Origin: Boletus sp. NGJ
Taxonomy: Eukaryota; Basidiomycota; Agaricomycetes; Boletales; Boletaceae
Length of the DNA: 64,000 nt
Assembly: GCA_019096195.1 (NCBI GenBank)
Contig: JAGTXK010000139.1
Span: forward strand, 372,001-436,000
Direction: 5' to 3'
The position numbers were made by a program, and so were the translations under genes. The notes under the pieces were generated by a model that ran no database searches, had not been told where the DNA came from, and saw only the letters and a program-made list of their open reading frames with translations. Shown here in pieces: positions 1 to 12,400 of the stretch (positions within the stretch are counted from its first letter, which is position 1; each line of letters opens with the position of its first letter).

Positions 1-1274
1 GGAGACTCACGAAAACAATCAACACACCAAAAACCTTGAGCATCAGCCACCGATTACTTGATATACTGGCGTAGTATTTAAGTAATTCTCTTTGAGCTCC
101 ACTGACATTCGACGCAATATCTATCGTGTCAGCATCGATCCGTTGTACCGTTTCACGCTGTTCTGCAACCATATGCGCCAGTTGAGTGAATATCTGCCCC
201 AATTCCGCTATTGTAGACTCAATCGACTCGATTGCTGTTGAGCGCGATTGGATATATGAATCCTGGTTGCTGGTTGGTGTGTGGTCCGCGTAAGAAGAAT
301 GTTCCATACCTGTTGTTCTACTAACTGCATCTGCGAAAAGGCACCATGAGCAGCTGTACCACCCTCAGCGGCATCCAAGTCCATTGCTAGAACGTCGCTA
401 TTTTGCGTCGGTCTTCCCTTTCCTTTGGAGCTTGGACGGCTTCCACTGCCGTCACCCATTGGATCATGTCTTCCATTCAACAGAAGTGAATCTGTGTACA
501 ATTAGCCGAGATTGTGGGATAGCGACCGTTGACAGCATGCTCACTTTGGGGCGCCTGGTGGGCTGCTGCGGCTGTGGAGTACATGAATTGCTCTGTGCGG
601 TCCTTTGACTCCTTCATATTCTACACAACACCCAGTCAAGCGATGCATTGAGGTAGAGAGGGTTATTAAACTTGCCTGCGTTCGGACCTCGAGCACATCC
701 TTGAAGCTCATGCTAGTGTTTGCGAGTTTGCTCTGTAACATCATGACAATGTTGTGATTGTGTTCGTCGATTTGTTTATTCTCTGAAGACTTTGAACCAC
801 CCTGGGCATTGTGTTGCTTAAGGAACGATTGTAGAGCGGCTATCTGTCGGTTTATGTTGGCTATGTCTTGTTTGATAATGTAGGTCAGTTCCTGGATGAG
901 TGGAGGCGGGACGTATGAGCACTGGAGAACACAGAATACAGGGTGCATGGAAAAGACACGTACACTGATCTCGACGGGGCGATCGTCGAACAATGTTTTA
1001 CGCTTCGCGACTAGAGGCAGGTTGAGTCAACGAACCGACGGCAGCCGCCGGAGGACAACTTACGGTGTGCAAGCTTTCCAAGCTTGATGGTGGTGCTGCC
1101 GATATCTTTGCCAATGGTCGAGGCCATTCGCGAAAACTCGGTCTTGGGTGTACCATTGGCATGACCGTGGAGCAGGCGCTGTTTCGCGTCCGCAGTTCTT
1201 GGGGGTAGAGACGACCTGTTTCGTATAGAGTCGACACAGGTGCGGAATTCGTTGGTACGATCCTGGATTGCCAT
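1..1274 (-). CDS. SED5: Syntaxin-5 / Sed5 Qa-SNARE (3' end cut by window)
   Basis: Qa-SNARE that drives fusion of ER-derived and intra-Golgi vesicles at the cis-Golgi. The start at 1274 gives the conserved N-terminus MAIQDRTNEFRTCVDSIRN, followed by SRMASTIGKDIGSTTIKL, then FDDRPVEIS/ELTYIIKQDI, then SMSFKDVLEVRTQ joined to NMKESKDRTEQFMYS. The SNARE helix lies near 100-260 (STIAELGQIFTQLAHMVAEQ, RIDADTIDIASNVSGAQREL). A C-terminal membrane anchor (WLMLKVFGVLIVF) reaches the window edge, so only the last residues and stop are missing. Five introns are inferred; one at 621-675 starts with GC rather than GT. The order of regions matches Sed5 rather than plasma-membrane syntaxins. Divergent from the glycerol-3-phosphate dehydrogenase gene, with 147 bp between the two ATGs. 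Confidence 0.93.
621..675 (-). other. GC-AG intron in SED5
   Basis: A 55-nt intron with donor CAG|GCAAGT and acceptor TGTGTAG. Splicing it joins codons for VLEVRTQ to NMKESKDRTEQF, the unbroken Sed5 consensus. No GT donor nearby keeps this frame. Confidence 0.85.
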
Positions 1275-1421
1275 GAGCTGGAGGAGTGTGGTCTGCGGAA
1301 AAGGCAACGTGACACGAATCCTCTCCGCGCCGGCACGGGAACCGGCAATCGCCGCCCGCTCGGCGCCGGGTGATCCGGTCGACGAGGATGTGGGCCACGC
1401 AATGTACTTTTGGAGTGGCGC

Positions 1422-3066
1422 ATGTTGTACGCCCTGCGACGCTCTGCTGTATACCAGGTTCAGCCGTTGGCACCACGCCTCTCCAGGTTGTTTAGCTCTC
1501 GTCCTGCGCTCAGCAACGCTCGTTTTCAGTCGCTGTCGACACGCCCCATCACGGCAAAAATAGACATGCCCTCGTTTCCGACGCCGAAATCCAAGGTCCT
1601 CGTACTCGGCGCAGGAAACTTTGGGAGCTGTCTCGCGGATCATCTCGGCGACTCTGATCATGAAGTATACATCTGGTCTCGACATGCTAGCTTCGTCGAA
1701 CATTTTAATGTACACCATCGCAATCCAACCTACCTAAAGAGCCACATCTTCTCGAGCAACATCCGCGCTGTCGGCCCAGAGATCCCAGATAAAGAGCAGA
1801 TTCACCAGATGGACGTCGTCTTATTCGCGATACCGACGCAAGGACTCAGGTAAGATTTGCATATCCCCCAAGTCTTCTCATCGTAACGCGGTTCACTGTT
1901 AGGGAAACTCTGATCAAACTCCGAGCCAGTCTGGTTGGAGAAAAACTGCCTCTGATGATTTTTGTGAACAAGGGTATAGAGACGGACACACAAGCGCTAA
2001 CCCTTGAGATCATCGCCGATACCTGCGGAAGCGACATCGCTCGAGCCGCCACATTCATTGTAGGTTAATGTAAGGCACTACGACAATTGCGAAAACTCAC
2101 TGCATACAGTCGGGACCCTCTTTTGCTGCGGAAAGTTGGTATCTCTATGCAGTCTTATTCTAGCTCTGCTGACAAGCCGGGCCAGTTGTTCGCAGACAAC
2201 CGACCTCTGTCTCTGTTGCTTCGTTAACAGAATCGCAGGCCCAAAAAGCATCGCAAATATTTCACCAGCCATGGTTTCGATGGTAAGGTTCACCTACACA
2301 TGTTCAAGGGTCCCCTCGATCTAATATTCTCACAGTTACACAGGCGGAGATCCGATAGGACTTGAGTTAGCCGGTGCCCTCAAGAACGTTTATGCTATTG
2401 CGGCTGGAATGGCTGATGGCCTAGGATTTGAGAACAACACTAGAGCAAGTGAGCCAAACCATCTTGGGGTCAGGAACGATTGACGACGGAAGATTTTAGG
2501 TCTCATTACTCGAGGATTAGCTGAGATGACTCGGATAGGCACAGCATATGGCGCGTCTCCGCTGACCTTCCTGGGTCTTGCCGGCGTGGGAGACCTCTTC
2601 CTCACGTGTAGTTCTCCGACAAGCCGAAACTACACGGTGGGATATCGATTGGGGAAAGGGGAGGCACTTGAAGACATTATTAACACACTCGGAAGTGTGG
2701 CCGAGGGGGTGACGACGGCAAAGGGTCTCAAGAAGATTATCGATGAGATGAACGTGTCTGCTCCTATAGCGAACGGGGTGAGTGGCGGGATTTACCGAGT
2801 GCTGTTGGGTTCTCAGCCGAGTTGCAAAAATCCCTCTGGTTGTTCCGCATGACAGATTTACGAGGCCTTGTATGAAGGTAGGTGTTCCGCCCAAGCATTG
2901 CACACGGACTGAACTCGGGGCCGGTCGTGTAGGCAAGGACGTGAAAACTGGAGTGCAGGAACTGATGAGCCGACCACCGTCACGAGAGTTGGATCTGCCG
3001 AAAAAGACGGGTGAACAAGCGAAACGGTTGTTACAGAAACTTGGGATTGAGCCTCTACAAGTCTAG
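1422..3066 (+). CDS. GpsA-type NAD(P)-dependent glycerol-3-phosphate dehydrogenase
   Basis: Interconverts dihydroxyacetone phosphate and glycerol 3-phosphate. The Rossmann motif [18 protein letters not shown] is followed by [28 protein letters not shown], a catalytic-domain stretch [20 protein letters not shown], and [20 protein letters not shown]. These resemble bacterial/plastid GpsA more than the GPD1 type usual in fungi. The ATG at 1422 adds 48 residues rich in Arg and Ser (including [10 protein letters not shown]), which looks like a mitochondrial presequence. A second in-frame ATG at 1566 starts directly before the Rossmann fold, so dual localisation by alternative starts is possible. 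At least six short introns; the exon after SGPSFAAE begins [13 protein letters not shown]. The C-terminus [12 protein letters not shown] looks complete. Confidence 0.9.
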
Positions 3067-3533
3067 ATAATCAATTTTTGCCACGTCCGTGTGTAATCCG
3101 AATGCGGCATGTCGGTCCCGGTTCCTCGCCTTACCCACGGCTGGCTGACGTTGCAACTAAACCCGCGCAAAAGCCATCCGTGTCCGCCTCGGTGTGAACG
3201 CAGTCCAGCAGTTCCATCGTCTGTGCACACGACGGTCGTTGCCCCGGCTTGCCATTTCATGTGCACAGCGGAAATGCTCGTCGTGATGGACCCGCTATCA
3301 TGTCGGCGGACAGAACAATTCATGTGTAATTACATAAGCAAATTAAAACAGGGCTTTCCCACGACATTTTTTTCCCTCATTTTTTTCATGCAGTCGCTCC
3401 CGAAATCCGAGCCCGACTGACCAACGCTTGTGTTTCCCTGTCTTTTTCTCAGTTTGACTTCTTTTTCTTTTTTCTGCCGACCTCGTCCTTTGTCTCTCTT
3501 ACTTTCTATCCACCATCCTCACTCCTCCACGAA
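3067..3533. other. Intergenic region, dehydrogenase 3' end / ANK-CCCH promoter
   Basis: No credible gene. The part from about 3420 to 3530 is strongly pyrimidine-rich (CT runs just before the ATG at 3534), a common trait of fungal core promoters and 5' leaders. No clear TATA box seen. Confidence 0.5.
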
Positions 3534-5608
3534 ATGGTTTCCCCGCTCTGGAACGCCGCCTCTGAGGGGAACATCGACACCCTCCTTGCCCTACTCCACA
3601 ACGCATCTCCTGCCGATATCGAGATCAGAGGTATGTCTCTCCTCCTCATTCCAACATTTTTTCACGTCCACCTCCCCCCTTGCCCTAATTTCTATAGACC
3701 ACACTGGTGTCACGCCCCTCCAGGAAGCGGTCAAGAAGGGCCATCTTGATGTAGTCAAGGCACTTCTTGACAAAGGTTCGCACTCGATCCTCAATCGTGT
3801 CGCGTGTGATTAATCGATCTCGTCGTCCGTTCATCAGGAGCCGATCCCTCTTTCCCAATCACTCATGCCTCCCCAGACACAAACCCTGAGATTATCGAAC
3901 TACTTAAAAGCGCCTCGGCAAAAGGCTTGCTCCCTCACGACCATCCCTACCCACAGGACCGCCATGCTGATCCGTCAAAGAGATTCTACCCTGTACCTAT
4001 CCCTCCTTACGGCTATTATCCGTCTCTTGCTCCCGTACCTTCTCTCCCTGACGGCTCACCTGCATATTATCATCCCCCTCCGATGCCACTCGGCGAGAAC
4101 GGTGCATACGGAAACCTTCCTCCGCCAGAAGTAGCTAGATTCATTCCCTGCAGGTATTATCCTGCTTGCCGCTATGGTTCCTCGTGTATCTTTGCTCACC
4201 CCCAGGGTCCTTACTATCCTGCTCCTCCTACTCCTGCACAATATCCATCCCCTTACGACCCCATGACTCAGCAACAGTACACTCAAAATTACTATCCACC
4301 ACCCCCTTCCTTTCATCCTCCTGCACCTGTTCCACCACACATGAACCCTGTATCTCCACCCCCGCCGCCACCAGTTCATACTCCTCCCCATCCTCCCGTG
4401 ATGCAAGCGCGATCCGCCCCGGACGCGCTTTCTCCCGTACAAACCCCTGTTCAAGCCCCTTATGGTCCTATGACTCCTGCATCGCCATCTTACCCTCAAC
4501 CTGCGCATGCTCCTCTTCCTCTTTCTATTCCCACTCTTCCTCCGCCCCACCAGCCTGCGACGGCGCCTGGCCCCCAGTCTCCGCAGTCGATGTATCCAAA
4601 TGGACCTGTATCTGCTCCCCCATTTGCAGTACGTCAGGACCCCTCGCCATATCCTCCTTCAGGTCCACATGCGCACTCACCGTACGTTGAGGCAAATGGC
4701 GGGCCCAAGTCCCCAGTCCATCCACAGGGAGAAAACTTTGGCCCTCCTCCCGCCTTCCGGCAAGGAATGAACCATAACCGCAGAGGTGGCATGCGCAGAG
4801 GCTCTTTTGGCGGAAATCGAAAACCTGCGTGCCTGTTCTACCCCTCTGGTAGGTGTAGGAACGGTGACGAATGCCGTTTCCCTCACATCATCCCTGATGC
4901 ACCTGCACAACCTCAGTTGGGTACTCGGGGCTCTCGCGCGAGAGACGCTGCAAATGATATTAGTACGATCGAAGAAAACTTTACTACCATGAATGTACGA
5001 GATGTGGGTAATTAATTTCATCCGTCATCTTGCATTACCTACATTGTGAATTCATCTAATTTGATTCCCTCTAGGATGTTCAGCTGCGGCGTGGTACAAA
5101 TGGCACGACCAATTCAAGTCGCTCGCAGTCCACAGACCCGGGCAGTCGTTCAAGAGGCTTCAAGTCCAATGGATCACGGGCAGAGAAAAGGCCCTTTGTC
5201 AAGCAACAGCGAGTCCCGAACGCTGATGAGTTTCCTGTGCTCGGTGGATCCTCCACCACATCGTCGAGGAGTTCCGTGAGTGGGGCCCCCGTGACCAATG
5301 GACTGGCAGGCCCTACTGCCGCTCAAGTACTACAAGCACCACCTCCTTCCCGCAAAGACATTACAAGGGAACCTGGTACCCGCAGTGTCTCACCGGTCGA
5401 GCGTCAGGTCAAGGGCCAAATCGTAGGTACTGCTGAGACGCCGGGATCGTACCATTGATAATTTTAACAGGATAACAAATCGACGGAGGTAAATGCCACT
5501 CAACCTAGCGGTGTAACGGGCAACATTGCGACCAAATTACCTATCTCTTTCGCTGCTGCGGCGACCGGAACCCCCGAATCCGCGAAGGAGGTCTCGGTTT
5601 CTGCGTAA
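3534..5608 (+). CDS. Ankyrin-repeat and tandem CCCH zinc-finger protein
   Basis: Probable RNA-binding protein of unknown target. N-terminal exons encode ankyrin-like repeats: LWNAASEGNIDTLLALLHN, then TGVTPLQEAVKKGHLDVVKA, then GADPSFPITHASPDTNPEII. A long Pro/Tyr-rich linker follows. Two CCCH fingers are visible: PCRYYPACRYGSSCIFAH (C-x5-C-x5-C-x3-H) and ACLFYPSGRCRNGDECRFPH (C-x7-C-x5-C-x3-H). They lie about 210 residues apart, split by the proline-rich spacer. The C-terminal part is Ser/Thr-rich, contains NADEFPVLGG and ends KEVSVSA. Introns lie near 3632-3697, 3777-3839 and 5005-5075, plus one near 5425-5470. Ankyrin plus CCCH is known from plant and fungal RNA regulators; I cannot name an ortholog. 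Confidence 0.8.
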
Positions 5609-5996
5609 AGGGAATGTTTATATTGGCCCTATATATATATATCACTTCTCCTTTTGCTTGGACTTGACTTCCCTTGGTTTCGTGGTGCTGATCCCAGGTT
5701 TATCTATTGCTGTCAAATTTGTTCTTCTGCACATAAGCACGGTTATTTCTTATGCATTGTTCTTTTGCATCTGTTCCTTGGTCTGTTTCTAGAGGTTTCT
5801 ATCTGCCATTTGACCTTTCTGTCTCATGCTGACTGGTACACATACTATTTACATCTACTATCGACTATTACTGTGACACTCCCGCCCACCATCGCACTGT
5901 TTTTTTGCATAGCATACCACTGTTGATGTCTCGTCTCGTGAGAGCAAAATACACTGCTTCCACCCAATTCCTGTTCTCGTGACAGAGATTTGGATG
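5609..5996. repeat. Convergent intergenic region with a short TA microsatellite
   Basis: Shared 3' flank between the ANK-CCCH and ADE5,7 genes. Contains a short (TA)n run at about 5630-5641 and is T-rich downstream. No ORF here resembles a protein family. Confidence 0.55.
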
Positions 5997-8825
5997 TCAT
6001 GTCCAGTGCTCCAACTGCCTGACCTCGACCCCGCTTGCACTGATCACCTGCCCGATTTCATAAACAGGGGCTCCAGGGTCCTGTGTGCGCAAGGCGTTCA
6101 ACGCACTTTCGCGATCGTCCTTGCCAACGATGACGACGAGACCGATACCCATGTTAAAGGTGCGTGCCATTTCCAATGGTGCGATTCCACCTTTCTTCAT
6201 CAAGTACCGAAATACTTCCGGTAATTGCCAGGCAGACGCATCGATGTAACAGCCCAGCCCCTCCGGAAGAACTCGGGGGATGTTTTCGATGAAACCGCCG
6301 CCTGTTATGTGACACATGGCTTTGATAAGACCCTTATGGGCAATTGGGAGAACCTGCTTGATGTAGATACGGGTCGGTTCAAGGAGGTTTTGGCCAAGTG
6401 TTCGAGTTGCGTCCCAGGGACAGGGAGAGGAATATGCTAGACCTGAAAGGGAGATGATTGCGCGGACGAGAGAGAACCCGTTGGAGTGCAATCCGGAAGA
6501 AGCAATACCGAGCAAAACGTCTCCTTCGACGACGTCACGAGGGAGAACCAACTCTCTCTCGACGACACCAACTGCGAAACCCGCGAGATCATAGTCCCCT
6601 GAGTGAGTGGTAGATCGAATCATTGCAGATTATTGCGGCACATAAATCGTTCTTACCCTCCGCGTACATACCCGGCATTTCAGCGGTCTCGCCTCCAATG
6701 AGGGTGCATCCAGCTTGTTGACATCCATCTGCGATGCCCTTGACTACGCTAGTCGCAACAGGAACGTCTAGCTTGCCGCAGCCGTAATAGTCCAGGAAAT
6801 AGAGGGGTTCTGCGCCTTGCACGAGCAGATCATTGACAGACATAGCCACCAGATCGATACCTGCCATGTCCAGTTAAAGAAGACCAGTCAGACAGACTAC
6901 AGCTCAAGGCTCACCTGCGAGATCATGGATGCCCGTTTCGATGGCGACGCGAAGCTTAGTGCCGACCCCATCTGTCCCACTGACCAATAATGGGTCTTTA
7001 TATCCAACAGCTTTAAGGTCGAAGATGCCCCCAAAGCCTCCTATTTCTGCATCCGAACCAGCACGTTTGGTTGCACGCACAAAAGGCTTGATGGCATTAA
7101 CAAGTGAGTTCCCGGCGTCTACTGATACACCAGCCTGTTCGTAAGTGAGGCCTTTGAGAGTGGCGTTGGCACCCTTCAACGCTCTAATATGAGAATGAGC
7201 ATCGTTAATCTGAGGAACGATATCTTGCTCGCCTATGGGCTATGTCACGGCGATACACCTTGCCCTCGAACGAAATCTTGTCGATCGCAGTGTACACAGA
7301 GGAAAGTGCCTCTTCTAATGATGAAGCGGTAGCTGACACAGCCAAGACGCGACCGCCTGTCGTAACGAGTTCATCTCCGTTCAACGAAGTACCGCAGTGG
7401 AAAACAACCACATCTACCCAAACAAATAAGTGAAACATAATTCTCGTGTGGTAATGCTTACCGGATGATACTTTCCCGATTTCGATACGTTTGCCTTTCG
7501 AGTATTCGCCAGGGTAACCATCCGATGCCAACACCACCGAAACCGCGAAACCCGATCGACTGCTTATTTGTACCGAGTCGAGCCGGTGCTCTACACAGGC
7601 CTATCTGGTCCGAGAAGTGATGAGTATTGCCAAGGTCCCATTGGGTTGAAATGACGTACGAGGAGTACAGCGGCGAGGTCAATGTCATCGTTCATTAGAA
7701 GCATGAGAGTCTCAGCCTCTGGATCACCAAACCGGACGTTGTATTCAAGTACTTTCGGTCCGCCTTCGGTAAGCATAAATCCGACAAAGAGCAGGCCTAC
7801 GAACGGGAAACCTTGACCATGGATGGTGAATGGTATGATCCGTGAAGGCACGGTTGACAAACGTACCTTCTCTCCTCATGCCGTCGATAGTTGGACGAAG
7901 GGTTTCCTGCATGATGCGATCCATGATCGCGGGGGTTGCTACCGGGGCTGGGGCATATACACCCATACCACCAGTATTTAACCCCGTATCGCCCTCACTG
8001 ATACGTTTGTGGTCTTGGGCAGGAGGAAGGGGAATGACTGTGTAACCATCAGAGAATGCAAGGACGGATATCTCAGGGCCTTCAAGTAGTTCCTCGACTA
8101 CAACTTCGTTTCCTGGCAAACAGAGTTAGAGGATTGAGTATGGTAAGTAGATAGTGTAGCGGACCTGCAGCGCCAAACACGTTGGCCACCATGATTTGCC
8201 GTAGACCTTCTAGGGCTTCATCGGTAGATTCCGGGATGAGTACCCCTTTGCCAGCGGCGAGACCGCTGGCTTTGAGAACAACTCGATGACGACAGGTGCG
8301 GACATGCTCAATTGCTTCGTCAACTTGCGAGGAGGAGAATGTGCGGAAGGTGGCCGTTGGGATTCTGTGACGAAGCATAAATGCCTTGGAAAACGCTTTG
8401 CTTCCCTCCATCCTTGCGGCCAGCTCAGAGGGACCAAAGGTGGGGATGCCAACTTGCATGCTCGAGTGAGCGACATGGTCCAGCGTGCAACGTTCATTGA
8501 CCGACCTTTACGGAAGCACGTCTGAATGCCTCGCACCAAGGGTTCCTCTGGACCAGGAAGGACAAGATCGATCTGGTGCGGATATTAACAACGGGTGAAT
8601 CTATATTTGCATGGTACTGACCTCATTCTGAACGGCGAACTGGACGAGTTGCTGATAATGGGGAGCCGCGAGGGGCAAGCTTAGATTCTCTGTCTTTGGG
8701 GTGCTGGCGGTCCCACCATTTCCGGGACAGACATAAATGCGATTTACGAGCGAGGACTGAGCGAGCTTCCAGGCCAAAGCGTGTTCTCTACCTCCGCTAC
8801 CTAGAACAAGGACTCTGGCACTCAT
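5997..8825 (-). CDS. ADE5,7: Bifunctional GAR synthetase / AIR synthetase (Ade5,7)
   Basis: Catalyses two steps of de novo purine synthesis: phosphoribosylamine-glycine ligase (N-terminal half, ATP-grasp) and phosphoribosylformylglycinamidine cyclo-ligase (C-terminal half). The GARS part opens [19 protein letters not shown], then [63 protein letters not shown] and [14 protein letters not shown]. The AIRS part begins after the linker near 7180 with [20 protein letters not shown], then [74 protein letters not shown] and [16 protein letters not shown], ending EVRQLEHWT. After removing several short introns the length is about 800 residues, as in other fungi. The trifunctional animal form with GART is not present. 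Confidence 0.96.
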
Positions 8826-9444
8826 TTGGGAGCGGCGAAGTGGGCAAGAGAGTGAAATGGAGACGGTCGAAAAACGGAATGATGGACCAATGTCTATGAT
8901 TGGGAAATAGATAAGATAACCATCTACGAGCCGTTACCAAGGACATTTTCAAAACCTGTGTGCTGACAAGATGCACGGAAGCTGCGATGGATCCGCACTT
9001 GAGTTGGATCCACGGATCAGCGCAAAGCTTATGGTCGGACTCGACCTGGGCAGCGCGGGGTATCATGAAGCCAACTCCTGTGGGCGGGTGGACGGGGAAA
9101 ACGTGATCATGAGCGGCGGTCACTGGCGAGGGGGAGGTTGCGACGACGGCGCGTGACCTGGCCAAAAGAAAGCAGATTGGGGGCGCTGCTGGCAACTGCC
9201 AGTGATCCCAGTCCGTCCCATTGACGCTGCGCAGTCAGTGCTACTCGTTCTTCGGGAGTGAGAGAGAAATGTTTGGGTACAGGAATACGCTGTTCCAGAC
9301 AGTGCCTGAGCCGTTCGAAGAGGCGAGTGCTAGTAGGCGCCCCTCGCCTGTGCAGTGCAGAGTGCTCATCCTGTTCAACAGAGCCAAGCCACACGAAAAT
9401 CCGGCCTCAACCAACACCGCTCGCCGGATGAGCTCGACAAGTCA
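8826..9444. promoter_or_regulatory. Divergent intergenic region, ADE5,7 and an orphan gene
   Basis: About 600 bp between the ADE5,7 start (minus) and the first in-frame ATG of the large plus-strand orphan (9445). The orphan's reading frame stays open upstream of 9445 without an ATG, so an earlier coding exon could lie here. No conserved domain seen. Confidence 0.4.
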
Positions 9445-12400
9445 ATGGATGAAAAGGCTCTGGTCTCGCGGAGGCTGTCTCGCAAGGATTCAAAAAACAA
9501 CTCTGCAAGGTCGTTATGGCATAGGAAATCCACAAAGAAGTCAACTGAGTCGCCCACTGCCACTGCCACCCAGGTAAAGCACATTTCCTCCTTGGCCAGC
9601 ACGCATTCGCTTCCCGCAATGGATCCAAACGACGACAACGACGGCCCCCACAGCTCCCAGGAAAACGTTACCTCCTCCCTGCTCTCTCGCTCCATCATCC
9701 CAGATCCCTTGGGCGAGCTCCCCGCCTGGTTCAAGAAGGAGAGCGAGATGGCCGCCGCCAACATTTCCACCTTCAGAATCAAGTATCCTCTTCACAATCC
9801 GAACGGCCCTCGTCGGTACAGGAATCACCACTTGCTCCCCCCTCCTTCCTTCAACCGCCCACCCTCCCTTTTCTCCCCTTCCTTCCCCCCCATGGCAGCG
9901 TCTGTACACACTATACAGGACCGTTCTGAAGATTCAACGCGGCTTCCTGGTCCCAGCCGCACCCCCTCAAACACCCCCTTACCCACTCCGAGCTCGTCCC
10001 AAGTGGGCATCCCCGATCCCAGTGTCAAGCCACGTAGTCGCAAGACCTCCCAGGACAACGTCGATCTAATGGACGTTAGTGATCCCTGGGGCACGCACTG
10101 GCATCACCAGTCACCGTATGACGCGGGCAGCAGCGTTAGTCCTGTCGCTGTTGATTCTCCAGAGGTGAACCATCACTCTCGCGTCCTCCACCTTACCTTT
10201 CAACTGACTGACACGAAACAGGGTATACCACGCACTCGTTCCCGCTTATCCAGTATGAATACGGGTCAAACCCGTCGAAAGACCGTCACTCCTTCGCCTC
10301 TCTCTCAGTCAACGTCTGCACTCCACTTGCAAGCATCAGAGCCAACTCATGTCACGCGTAAGCTAAGCAAGCGTCGTAAGCACGCATTGGCTGGACTCTT
10401 TGGCACACAAGAAAACGGCACACCAGAGGAACCAGAGACATCCGCCACTGGGGATTCTTTCTCCAGCTTACCAAAGCGCTCGTCGACTGTCCCGAATGGT
10501 GCTCTTCACATCAATTTTGGTGGATCGAAACGTTATTCCGCCCTCTCTCCAATGACCACCTCTGCAAATGGATCCACAGCAGCGTTGTCAAGCCATTCGT
10601 CGTCAAAGCAGGACAAACGGACGAGCGTCCTTGGGCGATTGGCGAGGAAGTTTAGTATCTTGCGAAGGTCTAGTCAAGATCCCGGGGCTATCGTCAACGA
10701 ATGGCCCGAAAGTACTTCCGGTGGAGTTGCACTTTCGGCTGTGGACGAGCAGTCACCCCGTCGCTCGCTCATCTCGCAGAGACAGCCGTCTCCGGAGAAG
10801 CAAGCGACAGAAAAGAAGGTTCCAGATCCATCTAAGCGTATTCCTCCTCCACGGATAGACTTGGACATGCAGCCGCAAGGTGGCAAAGGCCCATCAATAG
10901 AAGTTGAGCGGGAGAACAGCGACCGTACTTCATCGATTTCCTATGATGTGCCATTCTCGCCACTAGGGGAATTGACAATTGCAAACCCAGACGCTCCAGG
11001 TTCCAGAAATACCACTCCTGACGGGACGAACAATGCATTGCCACCAGAAACTCACAGGCGACCCCCACCTGACCACAAGTGCCCGACTCAGGATGTACCA
11101 GCTGCACATCGCCTTCATTCAGCCGATTGGCAACAAATTGCTAAGCCTTCTTCTGTGCCTTCCTCAGCTGGTAGGTCGTCGCCCATCCCAGGTCTCCTCA
11201 GCCCCATTTCCATCGCTGTCCCTGCTGTCACCCTTCCTGAAGTGTCGCAATTCAAGGTTACGGCGCAATCCCCCACTCCACCCACATCGATTCCTCCTTC
11301 GTCGCCGTTCCCTGGACTTCGTCTATCCACCAGCGAGGTACCACGTCCTATACCCCCTCACTTAATCTTTCCCGCTGCCGACGACTCTCCACTATCCCAA
11401 GCGTCAGTTCTCGCCAATCCCCCAACTCCTTACAATACCGACGAACTACATTCCGAGTTACCAATTTTTGAGAGAGTCCCAACGGACCGTTCTGGTGATG
11501 ATAGACAATCGCAAGATGTCTTATTCCCAAAACAAGTCTCGCCTACCAAGGAAGTGGGTGACCACCCAGTAGACAGCGAAGTTCGGCTCACCAAGTCTAA
11601 TTCGACGACGAGTAGGAAAACAGAGACTTACAAGCTTGTGAGGACCCATTCGGATAAGGTGTCGTCGTCATCGGAGGCAGCATTTCAGGCTGAGGGTGAT
11701 CAATGGTTGGTTGTCAACTCGGTTGAAGTCCCCCGTCGTCGAAGGACGAAGGAGAGAGCGGAAAGAACAGAGAGGATCGAACCTTCTTCTTCTAGAACAT
11801 CCCGTGAGAGGGAGCGCGAGAGAGACCGTGAGAAGGAGCGAGCGAGAGATCGCGAGAGGGATAGAGAAAGAGAAAGAGAGCGGGACAGGGACAGGGACAG
11901 GGACAGGGAGCGGGGGAGGGACGGAGAGCGTGAACGCAGGAGAAGGCAGGAGAAGGCAGTTCAACAGGACGAAGAGCAACGTCGAACCACCAGCCAAGGA
12001 AGGGTAAAGTCACCATCGGTCGACAAAACGGACACTGGTTCTTTGTCAGGGCGACCTGGACGGGCTCGTAGTCTCGATACCCCCCAACGACCAACTTTGG
12101 TTCAGCCTCTGATATTCACCCTGCAAGATGAGCCTCCACGCTCCCGTAAGAGCGACGATCGGCCACGGGATTCTGTCCACCAGGGTCACTCCAAGACCGC
12201 ACGCCCTGGGCCGAGTCCAATCGTGACGGTTGCACGTGTGGATCGCCTGCCATCCATGTCCGCTCGGCCAACATCTGAGTTGACTTCGGCAGCTGATATG
12301 AATGCTCTCAAAGCTCGTGAAGCTTGGGAGATGGATCGGCTATGGAAGGGTAGGAGCATGGTTCAAGGTCAGCCGGAGACCAGCATGATCGCCTCACCTT

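Noticed and set aside
4056-4550. 164-codon Arg-rich minus-strand frame
   Set aside because: Antisense shadow of the Pro/Tyr-rich ANK-CCCH coding exon; composition is the mirror of proline codons and there is no domain.
11800-11960. Direct repeat array as a CRISPR or satellite
   Set aside because: It is a simple microsatellite inside an open coding frame, in a eukaryote, without spacers.
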